Source: BRH-c54 sp965284565
GTDB taxonomy: Bacteria > Bacteroidota > Bacteroidia > Flavobacteriales_E > Vicingaceae
Assembly (NCBI GenBank): GCA_965284565.1
Contig: OZ260100.1
Span: 62,001 to 126,000 of the forward strand
DNA: 64,000 bases
Direction of reading: 5' to 3'
The translations under genes and the position numbers were made by a program. Of this stretch, positions 1 through 8,583 are shown in pieces. Each line of letters starts with the position of its first letter. The first letter of the stretch is position 1. The notes beneath the pieces are model-generated. The model was not told the origin of the DNA, ran no database searches, and worked only from the letters and a program-made list of their open reading frames with translations.

Positions 1-3000
1 TAATACCATCAAAAATTGGTGTAGCAAACTTTTTTCCTAGTTTTTGACCTGCCCATCCAAGAACAGTTTCATATACCTGACCTAAGTTCATCCTAGATGG
101 TACACCAAGTGGGTTAAGAACAATATCTACAGGCGTTCCGTCTTCTAAGAAAGGCATGTCTTCTTCTCTAACAATGTTAGCGACAATACCTTTATTTCCG
201 TGACGTCCAGCCATCTTATCTCCAACTTTTAGTTTTCTTTTCTTAGCCAAATAAACTTTTGCCAATTTCAGAATTCCTGTTGGTAATTCATCTCCAACAG
301 AAATAGCATATTTTTTACGTTTAAATTTACCTAAGATTTCATTTACCTTAATGTTGTAGTTATTTAAGATTTGTTTGATTAAATCATTCAACTCATCGCT
401 TGTAGTCCAATTTTTAGAATCTACAAATACAAAATCATCAACTTTTTCTAGTACTTTAATAGTAAATTTAGTCCCTTTAGGAATAAGTACTTCATTATAG
501 TAGTTTACAACTCCCTGACTAGTTTTGTTATTTACAACAGCATAAAGTTTATCAATCAACACTTTTTTAAGTGCTGCAACTTCTCTGTTGTATTCTTCAT
601 CAAGTTGCTCTAAAATTGCTTTCTCTTCCGCTCTGCTTTTTCTGTCTTTAATAGCTCTTTCAAAAAGTTTTTTATCAATTACAACACCTTTTACAGATGG
701 TTTAACTTTTAACGAAGCATCTTTAACATCACCAGCTTTATCTCCAAAGATAGCTCTTAACAGTTTCTCTTCTGGAGTTGGATCTGTTTCTCCTTTAGGA
801 GTAATCTTACCAATTAAAATATCGCCTTCTTTAACTTCAGCACCAATTCTAATCATACCGTTTTCATCCAAATCTTTGGTAGCATCTTCGCTAACATTAG
901 GGATATCTGCGGTTAATTCTTCTTCACCTCTTTTGGTATCTCTTACTTCAAGAGAAAACTCTTCAATATGTACAGAAGTAAATAAATCTTCTTTTACAAC
1001 TTTTTCTGAGATTACAATCGCATCCTCAAAATTATATCCTTTCCAAGGCATGAAAGCTACTTTTAAGTTTCTACCTAAAGCAAGCTCTCCTTTTTCTGTA
1101 GCATAACCTTCGCAAAGTACTTGTCCTTTTTTAACTTTATCACCTTTTCTTACAATAGGTGTTAAATTTAGACAAGTGTTTTGATTTGTTTTCTTGAATG
1201 TATATAATTCATACGTTACAGAATCTCCATCAAAACTTACTAATTGATCTTCTTCAGAACGGTTATATTTAATGGTAATATTTTTTGCATCAACATATTC
1301 TACAACACCATCAGCTTCAGCATTAATAAGCACTCTAGAGTCTTGAGCTACTCTAGCCTCTAATCCTGTACCCACAATTGGAGCTTCTGGTCTTAATAAA
1401 GGAACTGCTTGACGCATCATGTTAGATCCCATCAAAGCACGGTTGGCATCATCATTTTCTAAGAAAGGAATTAATGATGCAGCAATAGATGCAATTTGGT
1501 TAGGAGCAACATCCATTAAAGATATGTTTTCTGGCTCTGTTAAAGGAAAATCACCTTCTAGTCTAGATTTTACTTTTTCAGTTAAGAAATTACCTTTATC
1601 ATCTACTTGAGCGTTTGCTTGAGCAATAATTTTTTTATCCTCTTCTTCAGCACTTAAATAAACTACGTCTTTTTTAAAGTTTATTTTACCATCTTCAACG
1701 TGTCTGTAAGGAGTTTCAATAAATCCTAATTTGTTCACTTTTGCGTAAACACAAAGAGAAGAAATCAGACCAATATTTGGCCCCTCAGGCGTTTCAATAG
1801 GACAAAGTCTTCCGTAGTGAGTATAATGAACATCACGCACTTCGAAACCAGCTCTTTCTCTAGAAAGACCTCCTGGTCCTAATGCAGACATTCTTCTTTT
1901 ATGAGTAATCTCTGATAATGGATTAGTTTGATCCATAAATTGAGATAACTGGTTAGTTCCAAAAAAAGAATTAATTACTGATGAAAGTGTTTTAGCATTA
2001 ATCAAATCTGAAGGAGTAAATACTTCGTTATCTCTAACATTCATTCTTTCTCTAATGGTTCTTGCCATTCTAGAAAGACCAACACCAAATTGATTGTGTA
2101 ATTGCTCACCAACAGTTCTAACTCTTCTGTTACTTAAGTGATCAATATCATCAACTAATGTTTTTGAATTAATTAACTCAATAAGATATTTGATGATAGA
2201 TATAATATCTTCTCTTGTTAATACTCTTACATCGTCAGCTATATCTAAACCAAGTTTTTTATTAATTCTAAATCTACCAACTTCTCCTAAATCATATCTT
2301 GTTTCAGAGAAAAATAGTTTATCAATAACACCTCTAGCTGTTTCAACATCTGGCGGTTCTGCATTTCTAAGCTGACGGTAAATATGTTCTACCGCTTCTT
2401 TTTCAGAGTTAGAAGGGTCTTTTTGTAAGGTATTGTATATAATTGCAAAGTCAGATGAGTTTACATCTTCTTTATGTAAAATAATAGTTTTTGAACCTGA
2501 TTCTATAATTTCATCAATATGATTTTTATCGATGATAGTTTCACGATCAATGATTACTTCGTTTCTTTCGATAGAAACAACTTCTCCAGTATCTTCATCC
2601 ACAAAATCTTCAACCCATGTTTTAAGTACACGAGCAGCTAATTTTCTACCGATAACTTTTTTCAATCCAGATTTGCTTACTTTAACTTCATCTGCTAAAT
2701 CAAAAAGTTCTAAAATTTCTTTATCTGTTTCAAAGCCTATAGCTCTAAAAAGAGTTGTTACTGGTAATTTTTTCTTACGATCGATGTAAGCATACATTAC
2801 ATTATTGATGTCAGTAGCAAATTCTATCCAAGAGCCTCTAAATGGAATAATTCTCGCTGAATATAATTTAGTACCGTTAGCATGTTTGCTTTGACCAAAG
2901 AAAACACCTGGAGAACGGTGTAGTTGTGATACGATAACTCTTTCAGCACCGTTAATCACAAAAGTTCCTTTAGGAGTCATATATGGAATAGTACCCAAAT

Positions 3001-3373
3001 ATACGTCCTGTACAATAGTTTCAAAATCCTCATGTTCAGGATCTGTACAATATAATTTTAGTTTTGCTTTTAAAGGCACACTGTAAGTTAAACCTCTTTC
3101 AATACATTCTTCAATAGCATATCTTGGTGGGTCTATGAAGTAATCTAAAAATTCTAATACAAACTGATTACGTGCATCTGTGATTGGGAAGTTTTCACTG
3201 AAAACTTTAAACAATCCTTCTGAAGCTCTATTTTCAGGAGTTGTATCTAATTGAAAATAAGATTGAAATGATTTAATTTGAATATCTAAGAAATCTGGAT
3301 ATTCTAATTGGTTTTTGGTTGAGGCGAAATTAATTCGAGAATTTTCCACCTTTTTATCTAATGTATTGTTCAT
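1..3373 (-). CDS. rpoB: DNA-directed RNA polymerase beta subunit (3'-truncated by window edge)
   Basis: This is the catalytic beta subunit of RNA polymerase, the last gene of the ribosomal-protein/rpo operon visible here. Translation of the minus strand from an ATG at 3373 gives 1,124 uninterrupted codons starting MNNTLDKKVENSRINFASTK. Family landmarks include the rifampicin-pocket segment (FFGTNQLSQFMDQTNPLSEI then THKRRMSALGPGG), the ETPEGPNIGLI motif and the GDKMAGRHGNKGI segment near the cut end. The C-terminal part and the stop codon lie outside the window. The rifampicin-pocket residues look like the sensitive wild type. It is preceded by rplL with a 261-base gap that holds a strong hairpin. 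Confidence 0.98.
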   Translation of the reverse strand, partial: MNNTLDKKVENSRINFASTKNQLEYPDFLDIQIKSFQSYFQLDTTPENRASEGLFKVFSENFPITDARNQFVLEFLDYFIDPPRYAIEECIERGLTYSVPLKAKLKLYCTDPEHEDFETIVQDVYLGTIPYMTPKGTFVINGAERVIVSQLHRSPGVFFGQSKHANGTKLYSARIIPFRGSWIEFATDINNVMYAYIDRKKKLPVTTLFRAIGFETDKEILELFDLADEVKVSKSGLKKVIGRKLAARVLKTWVEDFVDEDTGEVVSIERNEVIIDRETIIDKNHIDEIIESGSKTIILHKEDVNSSDFAIIYNTLQKDPSNSEKEAVEHIYRQLRNAEPPDVETARGVIDKLFFSETRYDLGEVGRFRINKKLGLDIADDVRVLTREDIISIIKYLIELINSKTLVDDIDHLSNRRVRTVGEQLHNQFGVGLSRMARTIRERMNVRDNEVFTPSDLINAKTLSSVINSFFGTNQLSQFMDQTNPLSEITHKRRMSALGPGGLSRERAGFEVRDVHYTHYGRLCPIETPEGPNIGLISSLCVYAKVNKLGFIETPYRHVEDGKINFKKDVVYLSAEEEDKKIIAQANAQVDDKGNFLTEKVKSRLEGDFPLTEPENISLMDVAPNQIASIAASLIPFLENDDANRALMGSNMMRQAVPLLRPEAPIVGTGLEARVAQDSRVLINAEADGVVEYVDAKNITIKYNRSEEDQLVSFDGDSVTYELYTFKKTNQNTCLNLTPIVRKGDKVKKGQVLCEGYATEKGELALGRNLKVAFMPWKGYNFEDAIVISEKVVKEDLFTSVHIEEFSLEVRDTKRGEEELTADIPNVSEDATKDLDENGMIRIGAEVKEGDILIGKITPKGETDPTPEEKLLRAIFGDKAGDVKDASLKVKPSVKGVVIDKKLFERAIKDRKSRAEEKAILEQLDEEYNREVAALKKVLIDKLYAVVNNKTSQGVVNYYNEVLIPKGTKFTIKVLEKVDDFVFVDSKNWTTSDELNDLIKQILNNYNIKVNEILGKFKRKKYAISVGDELPTGILKLAKVYLAKKRKLKVGDKMAGRHGNKGIVANIVREEDMPFLEDGTPVDIVLNPLGVPSRMNLGQVYETVLGWAGQKLGKKFATPIFDGI

Positions 3374-3634
3374 TAGTAGTTTTGAGTTTAGTTTGTTTAA
3401 ATAATACTTTTATTCTTTAATTAGTGAATACTTATTTTAAGTACACTAATTTTCTCAAAATGACATCAATTCACTTTGAGACAAACACTATAACTCCTTG
3501 TAAATCAATAAGTAAAATACTACTTATCTCAGTTTTCTATTTACAGAGGTTTATAAAGCAAAAGAGGCTTAGGTAATTTACCCCTAAAAATAAGGGTAAA
3601 TACCTAAACCTAAATTGGGTTTGTATCAGTTAAA
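3374..3634 (-). other. rplL-rpoB intergenic leader
   Basis: This 261-base gap separates rplL from rpoB inside the operon and contains no gene. It holds a strong hairpin close to rplL (3569-3607, described separately) and a smaller 7-bp inverted repeat, TCTCAAA/TTTGAGA, near 3453-3481. The length is unusual next to the 26-81 base gaps elsewhere in the operon, which suggests a control or processing region that lowers rpoB expression relative to the ribosomal proteins. That role is inferred by analogy with the rplL-rpoB gap of Escherichia coli. Confidence 0.5.
3569..3607 (-). terminator. attenuator or processing hairpin after rplL
   Basis: On the minus strand TTAGGTA-TTTACCC pairs with GGGTAAATTACCTAA across a roughly 10-base AT loop, with one bulged base. 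The stem starts about 28 bases after the rplL stop. There is no long T-run directly after it, so it is more likely a partial terminator (attenuator) or RNase-processing stem than a full terminator. Confidence 0.55.
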
Positions 3635-4015
3635 TTATTTAACTTCTACTTCAGCTCCAGCCTCTTCTAATTGAGTTTTAAGAGCAGTTGCTTCATCTTT
3701 AGAAACACCTTCTTTTAATGGTTTTGGTGCTCCATCAACTAATTCTTTAGCTTCTTTAAGACCTAGACCAGTTAATTCTTTAACCAATTTAACTACTGCT
3801 AATTTAGCAGCACCACCTGATTTAAGAATTACATCAAATTCTGATTTTTCTTCAGCACCAGCAGCGTCTCCACCACCAGCAGCAGGACCTGCAACAGCTA
3901 CAGCTGCAGCAGCAGGTTCGATACCATATTCATCTTTAAGTATGTTAGCTAATTCGTTCACATCTTTCACAGTTAAGTTTACTAACTCATCTGCAAGTTT
4001 TTTTAAATCTGCCAT
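3635..4015 (-). CDS. rplL: 50S ribosomal protein L7/L12
   Basis: This is the stalk protein of the large subunit, which binds L10 as dimers and recruits translation GTPases. The 126-residue product has the usual layout: an N-terminal dimerisation helix (DLKKLADELVNLTVKDVNEL), an Ala/Gly-rich hinge at about residues 36-55, and a C-terminal factor-binding domain with the signature GLGLKEAKELVDGAPKPLK. The length is normal for Bacteroidota. The gene lies 52 bases downstream of rplJ, with which it forms the L10-L12 stalk. The ATG start has no Shine-Dalgarno, only an A/T-rich leader as usual in this phylum. Confidence 0.99.
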   Translation of the reverse strand: MADLKKLADELVNLTVKDVNELANILKDEYGIEPAAAAVAVAGPAAGGGDAAGAEEKSEFDVILKSGGAAKLAVVKLVKELTGLGLKEAKELVDGAPKPLKEGVSKDEATALKTQLEEAGAEVEVK

Positions 4016-4067
4016 TTTGTTTTATTTTAGAAATTTAAATTAATATTAATTGTTTGTTTTTAATTAT

Positions 4068-4589
4068 TTATTCAGAACGTTCTGATAAAGTTTGTACTAT
4101 ACCTGCCAGTTTACCTCCACTTGATTTAAGTGCAGAGACAACATTCTTAGCTGGAGATTGAAGTAATGCAACAATATCACCGATAAGTTCTTCTTTAGAT
4201 TTAAGGCTTACTAATGCATCTAAATTCTCATCGCCAACATAAATTGATTCTTCAATATAAGCTCCTTTCAATAATGGTTTATCACTTTTTTTACGGAATT
4301 CTTTAATGATTTTGGCAGGTGCATTACCTACTTCTGAAAACATTATAGAAGTATTCCCCTTAAGTGAATTATACAATCCTTCGTAGTCTTTTTCTGCTTT
4401 TTCAAATGCTTTTTGCAAAAGCGTATTTTTTACTACTTCAAGTTGAATATTACCATTAAAGCAAGTTTTTCTTAACTTAGAAGTTGTTTCGGCATTTAAA
4501 CCAGCAATATCTGCTAAATAAAAAATATTAGCATTGTTTAACTTTTCAGTTAAACCATCGATATACTGACTTTTTTCTTCTCTTGTCAT
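4068..4589 (-). CDS. rplJ: 50S ribosomal protein L10
   Basis: L10 anchors the L7/L12 stalk to 23S rRNA. The 173-residue product starts MTREEKSQYIDGLTEKLNNA and has the conserved segments of the family: the AxxAGLxA-like block (LADIAGLNAETTSKLRKTC), VVKNTLLQKA, and the long C-terminal helix that binds L12 (residues about 140-173). It lies 35 bases after rplA and 52 bases before rplL. In many bacteria L10 or the L10-L12 complex represses its own mRNA through the leader. No specific leader structure could be assigned in the short rplA-rplJ gap. Confidence 0.99.
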   Translation of the reverse strand: MTREEKSQYIDGLTEKLNNANIFYLADIAGLNAETTSKLRKTCFNGNIQLEVVKNTLLQKAFEKAEKDYEGLYNSLKGNTSIMFSEVGNAPAKIIKEFRKKSDKPLLKGAYIEESIYVGDENLDALVSLKSKEELIGDIVALLQSPAKNVVSALKSSGGKLAGIVQTLSERSE

Positions 4590-4624
4590 TTTGCTTTTAG
4601 GTTAAATTAAATACTTTGTTAAAC

Positions 4625-5314
4625 TTAAAATGATTTAGGTTCAACTTTAACACCCGGGCTCATTGTGCTTGATAATGTGATACCTTTCACATATGCTCCT
4701 TTTGCTGACGCAGGTTTTAACTTTAAAATTGTTTGGTATAATTCATTTGCATTTTGAGCTAATTTTTCAGCCTCAAAAGATGCTCTACCTATAGTAGTAT
4801 GAATATTACCAAATTTATCTACTTTAAAATCTATTTTACCGGCTTTAACATCAGTAACAGCTTTACCTATGTCCATTGTAACTGTGCCTGATTTTGGGTT
4901 TGGCATTAATCCTCTTGGTCCTAATACACGACCTAAAGCACCAACTTTACCCATAACACTTGGCATAGTTATAATAACATCCATATCAGTCCATCCGCCT
5001 TTTATTTTATCAATAAATTCGTCTAAACCAACATAGTCAGCACCAGCCTCTTTAGCTTCAGCTTCTTTGTCAGGAGTACATAATACTAAAATTTTAACAT
5101 CTTTACCAACACCATTTGGAAGGGCAACTGTACCTCTTACCATTTCATTAGCTTTTCTAGGATCAACTCCTAATCTAATACTAATGTCAACAGATGCATC
5201 AAACTTTGTAAATGTCATATCCTTAACAAGCTTTGTTGCTTCATCCAAGTTGTATAACTTTTCAATATCTACTTTAGATAAAGCCTCTTTCATGTTTTTT
5301 GTTAATCTAGCCAT
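4625..5314 (-). CDS. rplA: 50S ribosomal protein L1
   Basis: L1 forms the mobile E-site stalk of the large subunit and often represses its own operon. The 229-residue protein has the family signature region GALGRVLGPRGLMPNPKSGT at about residues 125-144 and the N-terminal NMKEALSKVDIEKLYNLDEA helix. The length is standard. It lies 26 bases after rplK, forming the conserved L11-L1 pair. The ATG start at 5314 is the only sensible one. Confidence 0.99.
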   Translation of the reverse strand: MARLTKNMKEALSKVDIEKLYNLDEATKLVKDMTFTKFDASVDISIRLGVDPRKANEMVRGTVALPNGVGKDVKILVLCTPDKEAEAKEAGADYVGLDEFIDKIKGGWTDMDVIITMPSVMGKVGALGRVLGPRGLMPNPKSGTVTMDIGKAVTDVKAGKIDFKVDKFGNIHTTIGRASFEAEKLAQNANELYQTILKLKPASAKGAYVKGITLSSTMSPGVKVEPKSF

Positions 5315-5340
5315 TGCTGATACAATTTAATAAATTAGTT

Positions 5341-5778
5341 TTATGCAGGAAAAGTCCCACTTACTTTTAACCCCATACTTCTTGCAGTACCTGCAACCAT
5401 TTTCATTGCAGATTGAATTTTAAAGCAATTTAAGTCAGTCATTTTATCTTCTGCTATTACTTTAATTTGATCCCAACTAACGGTACCTACTTTTTGTCTG
5501 TTAGATTCCGGAGAACCTTTCTTCAATTTAGCAGCTTCCATTAATTGAACTGCAGCTGGAGGGGTTTTAATTACAAAATCAAAAGACTTATCAGAATAAA
5601 CTGTAATAACAACAGGTAATACTTTCCCTGGTTTATCTTGAGTTCTTCCGTTAAATTGCTTGCAAAATTCCATAATATTAACACCTTTAGCACCTAATGC
5701 AGGTCCTACCGGTGGCGATGGGTTTGCAGCTCCTCCTCTGATTTGCAATTTAATTAATCCACTTACTTCTTTAGCCAT
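5341..5778 (-). CDS. rplK: 50S ribosomal protein L11
   Basis: L11 is part of the GTPase-associated centre and binds the thiostrepton loop of 23S rRNA. The 145-residue product has the proline-rich N-terminal signature NPSPPVGPALGAKGVNIMEF and the C-terminal RNA-binding domain ending MKMVAGTARSMGLKVSG. The length is typical. It follows nusG by 81 bases and precedes rplA by 26 bases, the canonical nusG-rplK-rplA order. Confidence 0.99.
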   Translation of the reverse strand: MAKEVSGLIKLQIRGGAANPSPPVGPALGAKGVNIMEFCKQFNGRTQDKPGKVLPVVITVYSDKSFDFVIKTPPAAVQLMEAAKLKKGSPESNRQKVGTVSWDQIKVIAEDKMTDLNCFKIQSAMKMVAGTARSMGLKVSGTFPA

Positions 5779-5859
5779 TTTATTTACTATTTAGATTTGT
5801 ACTCGCTCAATTGGAAGCATTATATATATTGAGTCTGTACGATTAATTACTACTTTATA

Positions 5860-6411
5860 TTAACTTTCTTTTTCTACTTGTAAGAAACTTAATTCTAATG
5901 GTTGTTTTCTTCCGAAAATTTTAACCATTACTTCTAACTTTCTCTTCTCTTCGTTTATTTTTTCAATTGAACCAGTAAAACCATTAAAAGGACCATCTAT
6001 CACTTTAATGTTTTCGCCTACAACAAATGGTATTGTCATCTCTTCATCACTGTCTGCCAACTCATCAACTTTACCTAATATTCTATTTACTTCAGCCATT
6101 CTTACTGGTAATGGATCTCCACCTTTTTCTGCTCCTAAGAAACCTATAACTCCATTTACATTTCTGATAACGTGTGGCATTTCTCCACTTAAGTCTGCCT
6201 CAATTAGAATATAGCCAGGAAAGAAATTTCTTTCTTTACTTATTTTTTTTCCATTTCTAATTTGAAATATTTTTTCTGTAGGTATTAAAATTTGTGATAA
6301 GTTATTACTTAAACCATTTCTAAGAATTTCATCTTCAATGTATTTTTTGATTTTATTTTCTTTACCACTTATCGCTCTAACGACATACCATTTTTTTGTA
6401 TTCTCTGCCAT
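5860..6411 (-). CDS. nusG: transcription termination/antitermination factor NusG
   Basis: NusG binds RNA polymerase and affects pausing, Rho termination and coupling to ribosomes. The product is 183 residues when started at the ATG at 6411 (MAENTKKWYVVRAISGKENK). An upstream in-frame TTG at 6420 would add three residues and overlap the secE stop, so it is rejected. The NGN domain covers about residues 1-120, and the KOW domain (VVGENIKVIDGPFNGFTGSI) covers about 130-183. The start lies 5 bases after the secE stop, so the two are tightly coupled. Confidence 0.98.
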   Translation of the reverse strand: MAENTKKWYVVRAISGKENKIKKYIEDEILRNGLSNNLSQILIPTEKIFQIRNGKKISKERNFFPGYILIEADLSGEMPHVIRNVNGVIGFLGAEKGGDPLPVRMAEVNRILGKVDELADSDEEMTIPFVVGENIKVIDGPFNGFTGSIEKINEEKRKLEVMVKIFGRKQPLELSFLQVEKES

Positions 6412-6416
6412 AGTAA

Positions 6417-6608
6417 TCAAAATAACTTATAAATTTCTTTCATCAATCTGCTAAAAGTACTATCCATCACAAATATGATTAATGCAAATATTACAGATGC
6501 AATTAATACAATTACTGAACTACTTTGTAACTCGCTCCATGTTGGCCACGAAACTTTGTTTAACAATTCGTCAGTTGATTCTTTTATATAATTTCCAATT
6601 TTAGCCAT
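6417..6608 (-). CDS. secE: preprotein translocase subunit SecE
   Basis: SecE is the small essential clamp of the SecYEG channel in the inner membrane. From the ATG at 6608 it is 63 residues: a short amphipathic N-terminus (MAKIGNYIKESTDELLNKVS), the conserved WPTWSEL motif, and one membrane span (about residues 31-53). An in-frame GTG at 6629 would begin inside the preceding tRNA-Trp gene and is rejected. The single-span form is usual outside enterics. Its place between tRNA-Trp and nusG is the usual operon position. Confidence 0.97.
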   Translation of the reverse strand: MAKIGNYIKESTDELLNKVSWPTWSELQSSSVIVLIASVIFALIIFVMDSTFSRLMKEIYKLF

Positions 6609-6626
6609 AATATTTTTTATTCTCTG

Positions 6627-6699
6627 CACGGGTGGAGAGACTCGAACTCCCAGCCAATGGTTTTGGAGACCACTACTCTACCAATTGAGCTACACCCGT
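6627..6699 (-). tRNA. tRNA-Trp (anticodon CCA)
   Basis: The minus strand folds into a standard 73-base cloverleaf. Acceptor arms ACGGGTG and CACCCGT pair, the T arm contains GTTCGAG, and the anticodon loop is CTCCAAA with anticodon CCA. The discriminator base is G, and the 3' CCA is not fully encoded. It sits between tuf and secE and ends 18 bases before the secE start, so it is probably cut out of the operon transcript. Confidence 0.97.
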
Positions 6700-6759
6700 A
6701 ATAACTTTATCATTCTTAATTAAAATACCGATAAAGCGTACTAATAAAATAAAGTCAAG

Positions 6760-6789
6760 AAAGGTACCCACTAAATAGTGGATACCTTT
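6760..6789 (-). terminator. hairpin after tuf
   Basis: A strong stem (AAAGGTA and CCACT paired with AGTGG and TACCTTT, one mismatch, loop of four) begins 32 bases after the tuf stop. On the minus strand it is followed by a T-rich but interrupted tract. It may be a partial terminator or a processing stem between tuf and tRNA-Trp/secE. Since no clear promoter was found between it and secE, read-through seems likely. Confidence 0.5.
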
Positions 6790-6821
6790 ATATTACTTTT
6801 ACAAAATTCTAGTGTAATTAA

Positions 6822-8009
6822 TTACTTAAGAATTTCAGTGATTTGACCAGCTCCAACAGTTCTACCACCTTCTCTGATTGCAAATCTTAACCCTTTATTT
6901 AAGGCAACTGGTACAATTAATTTAACTGTTACAGTTACGTTATCTCCAGGCATTACCATTTCTCTACCTTCTTCTAAGTAAATCTCTCCAGTAACATCTG
7001 TAGTTCTTAAATAGAATTGTGGTCTATATTTGTTTTGGAATGGAGTATGACGTCCACCTTCTTCTTTTTTCAACACATACACTTCAGCTTTGAATTCAGT
7101 ATGTGGAGTAATAGAACCTGGTTTAGCGATTACCATACCTCTTCTAATATCTGATTTTTCGATACCTCTTAATAAAAGACCTACGTTATCACCAGCTTCT
7201 CCTCTATCTAATATTTTTCTAAACATTTCAACACCTGTTACAGTTGATGATAATTTTTCATCACCCATACCTAAGATATCTACTGACTCACCAGAGTTGA
7301 TCACACCAGTTTCAATTCTACCTGTAGCAACAGTTCCTCTACCAGTAATAGAGAATACATCTTCAACAGGCATTAAGAATGGTTTATCAATATCTCTTGG
7401 AGGTAGTTCAATATAAGTATCTACTGCATCCATTAACTCCATTACTTTAGCTGACCATTTCTCGTCACCTTCTAAAGCTCCTAATGCAGAACCTGCAATA
7501 ACTGGAACATTATCACCATCATACTCATAGAAAGATAATAATTCTCTGATTTCCATTTCAACTAACTCTAATAACTCAGCATCATCAACTAAGTCAACTT
7601 TGTTCATGAAAACAACCATTCTAGGAATACCAACTTGTCTTCCCAATAGGATATGCTCTCTAGTTTGAGGCATTGGTCCGTCAGTTGCAGCAACAACTAA
7701 AATCGCACCGTCCATTTGAGCAGCACCAGTTACCATGTTCTTTACGTAATCCGCGTGACCAGGACAATCAACGTGAGCATAATGTCTGTTAGCGGTAGAA
7801 TATTCAACGTGAGAAGTATTAATGGTAATACCTCTTTCTTTTTCTTCAGGAGCGTTATCAATTGAAGCAAAATCTCTTAATTCAGATAATCCTGCTTTTG
7901 CTAATACAGTAGTGATAGCAGCAGTTAAAGTAGTTTTTCCGTGGTCAACGTGACCAATTGTTCCTATGTTTAAGTGTGGTTTGGAACGATCATAATTCTC
8001 TTTAGCCAT
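6822..8009 (-). CDS. tuf: elongation factor Tu
   Basis: EF-Tu is the GTPase that delivers aminoacyl-tRNA to the ribosome. The 395-residue product shows G1 GHVDHGKTTLTAAIT, the switch I region ending RGITINTSHVEY, G3 DCPGHADYVKNM, G4 NKVD, then domains 2 and 3 ending GAGQITEILK. The length is normal. It lies immediately downstream of four tRNA genes on the same strand, an arrangement also seen for tufB of Escherichia coli. Several antisense open frames inside it are shadows. Confidence 0.99.
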   Translation of the reverse strand: MAKENYDRSKPHLNIGTIGHVDHGKTTLTAAITTVLAKAGLSELRDFASIDNAPEEKERGITINTSHVEYSTANRHYAHVDCPGHADYVKNMVTGAAQMDGAILVVAATDGPMPQTREHILLGRQVGIPRMVVFMNKVDLVDDAELLELVEMEIRELLSFYEYDGDNVPVIAGSALGALEGDEKWSAKVMELMDAVDTYIELPPRDIDKPFLMPVEDVFSITGRGTVATGRIETGVINSGESVDILGMGDEKLSSTVTGVEMFRKILDRGEAGDNVGLLLRGIEKSDIRRGMVIAKPGSITPHTEFKAEVYVLKKEEGGRHTPFQNKYRPQFYLRTTDVTGEIYLEEGREMVMPGDNVTVTVKLIVPVALNKGLRFAIREGGRTVGAGQITEILK

Positions 8010-8104
8010 GATTTTAGGTTTATTTTATTGTTTTTAATTAATTATTTATACTTATTTACTTATTAAATACATCTCTCACACTCTTTACACGACACTTCGT
8101 TAAG

Positions 8105-8176
<72 letters not shown>

Positions 8177-8212
8177 TAATAAAATACCGATATAGAAAAA
8201 AATAAAAAAAAG

Positions 8213-8286
8213 AGCGGGAAACGGGATTCGAACCCGCGACCCTCAGCTTGGAAGGCTGATGCTCTAGCCAGCTGAGCTACTCCCGC
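8213..8286 (-). tRNA. tRNA-Gly (anticodon TCC)
   Basis: The 74-base cloverleaf on the minus strand has acceptor arms GCGGGAG and TTCCCGC, the D arm AGCTCAGCTGGCTAGAGC, and an anticodon loop CTTCCAA between TCAGC and GCTGA, giving TCC. The T arm contains GGGTTCGAATCCC. It is the third of four tRNAs in the cluster. Confidence 0.97.
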
Positions 8287-8300
8287 TAATTTTTTATTCG

Positions 8301-8382
8301 TGGGGAAAGCAGGATTCGAACCTACGAAGGCGTAGCCAACAGATTTACAGTCTGTCCTCGTTGACCGCTTGAGTATTTCCCC
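8301..8382 (-). tRNA. tRNA-Tyr (anticodon GTA)
   Basis: This is an 82-base class II tRNA with a long variable arm. The acceptor arms are GGGGAAA and TTTCCCC, and the anticodon loop CTGTAAA between ACAGA and TCTGT gives GTA. The discriminator base is A. It is the second tRNA in the cluster. Confidence 0.97.
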
Positions 8383-8412
8383 AACGTTTTTTTCATCGTT
8401 TTTAAAGAACTG

Positions 8413-8485
8413 AGCCAGTAGAGGGACTCGAACCTCCGACCGGCTGATTACAAATCAGCTGCTCTACCAACTGAGCTATACTGGC
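8413..8485 (-). tRNA. tRNA-Thr (anticodon TGT)
   Basis: The 73-base cloverleaf on the minus strand has acceptor arms GCCAGTA and TACTGGC (after a leading A) and an anticodon loop TTTGTAA between GCTGA and TCAGC, giving TGT. It is the first gene downstream of the operon promoter, about 15 bases after a hairpin with a T-run. Confidence 0.97.
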
Positions 8486-8499
8486 TTTCACTGTTTTCT

Positions 8500-8531
8500 A
8501 AAAAAAACAGACCTCTCCGTAAAAAGGTCTG
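8500..8531 (-). terminator. intrinsic terminator or attenuator between hpf and the tRNA cluster
   Basis: On the minus strand CAGACCT pairs with AGGTCTG across a 10-base loop and is followed by eight T residues, which is a textbook Rho-independent terminator. It lies 53 bases after the hpf stop. It also lies just downstream of the promoter at 8532-8562, so transcripts from that promoter would begin with this hairpin. It may therefore end hpf transcripts and also affect the tRNA-tuf operon. Confidence 0.75.
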
Positions 8532-8562
8532 CAAATGTATAAAAGATTTTATTTTAAACAAA
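8532..8562 (-). promoter_or_regulatory. consensus Bacteroidota promoter for tRNA-tuf-secE-rpo operon
   Basis: On the minus strand TTTG (8562-8559) is followed after exactly 19 bases by TACATTTG (8539-8532). This matches the Bacteroidota -33 TTTG and -7 TAnnTTTG consensus for the primary sigma factor. The expected start site is within about 10 bases, at the foot of the hairpin that precedes tRNA-Thr(TGT). Confidence 0.75.
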
Positions 8563-8583
8563 CAATAATTTCATTTTTTTTTA

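Noticed and set aside
588..2789. Plus-strand open frames across rpoB
   Set aside because: They are antisense shadows of the highly conserved rpoB reading frame on the minus strand.
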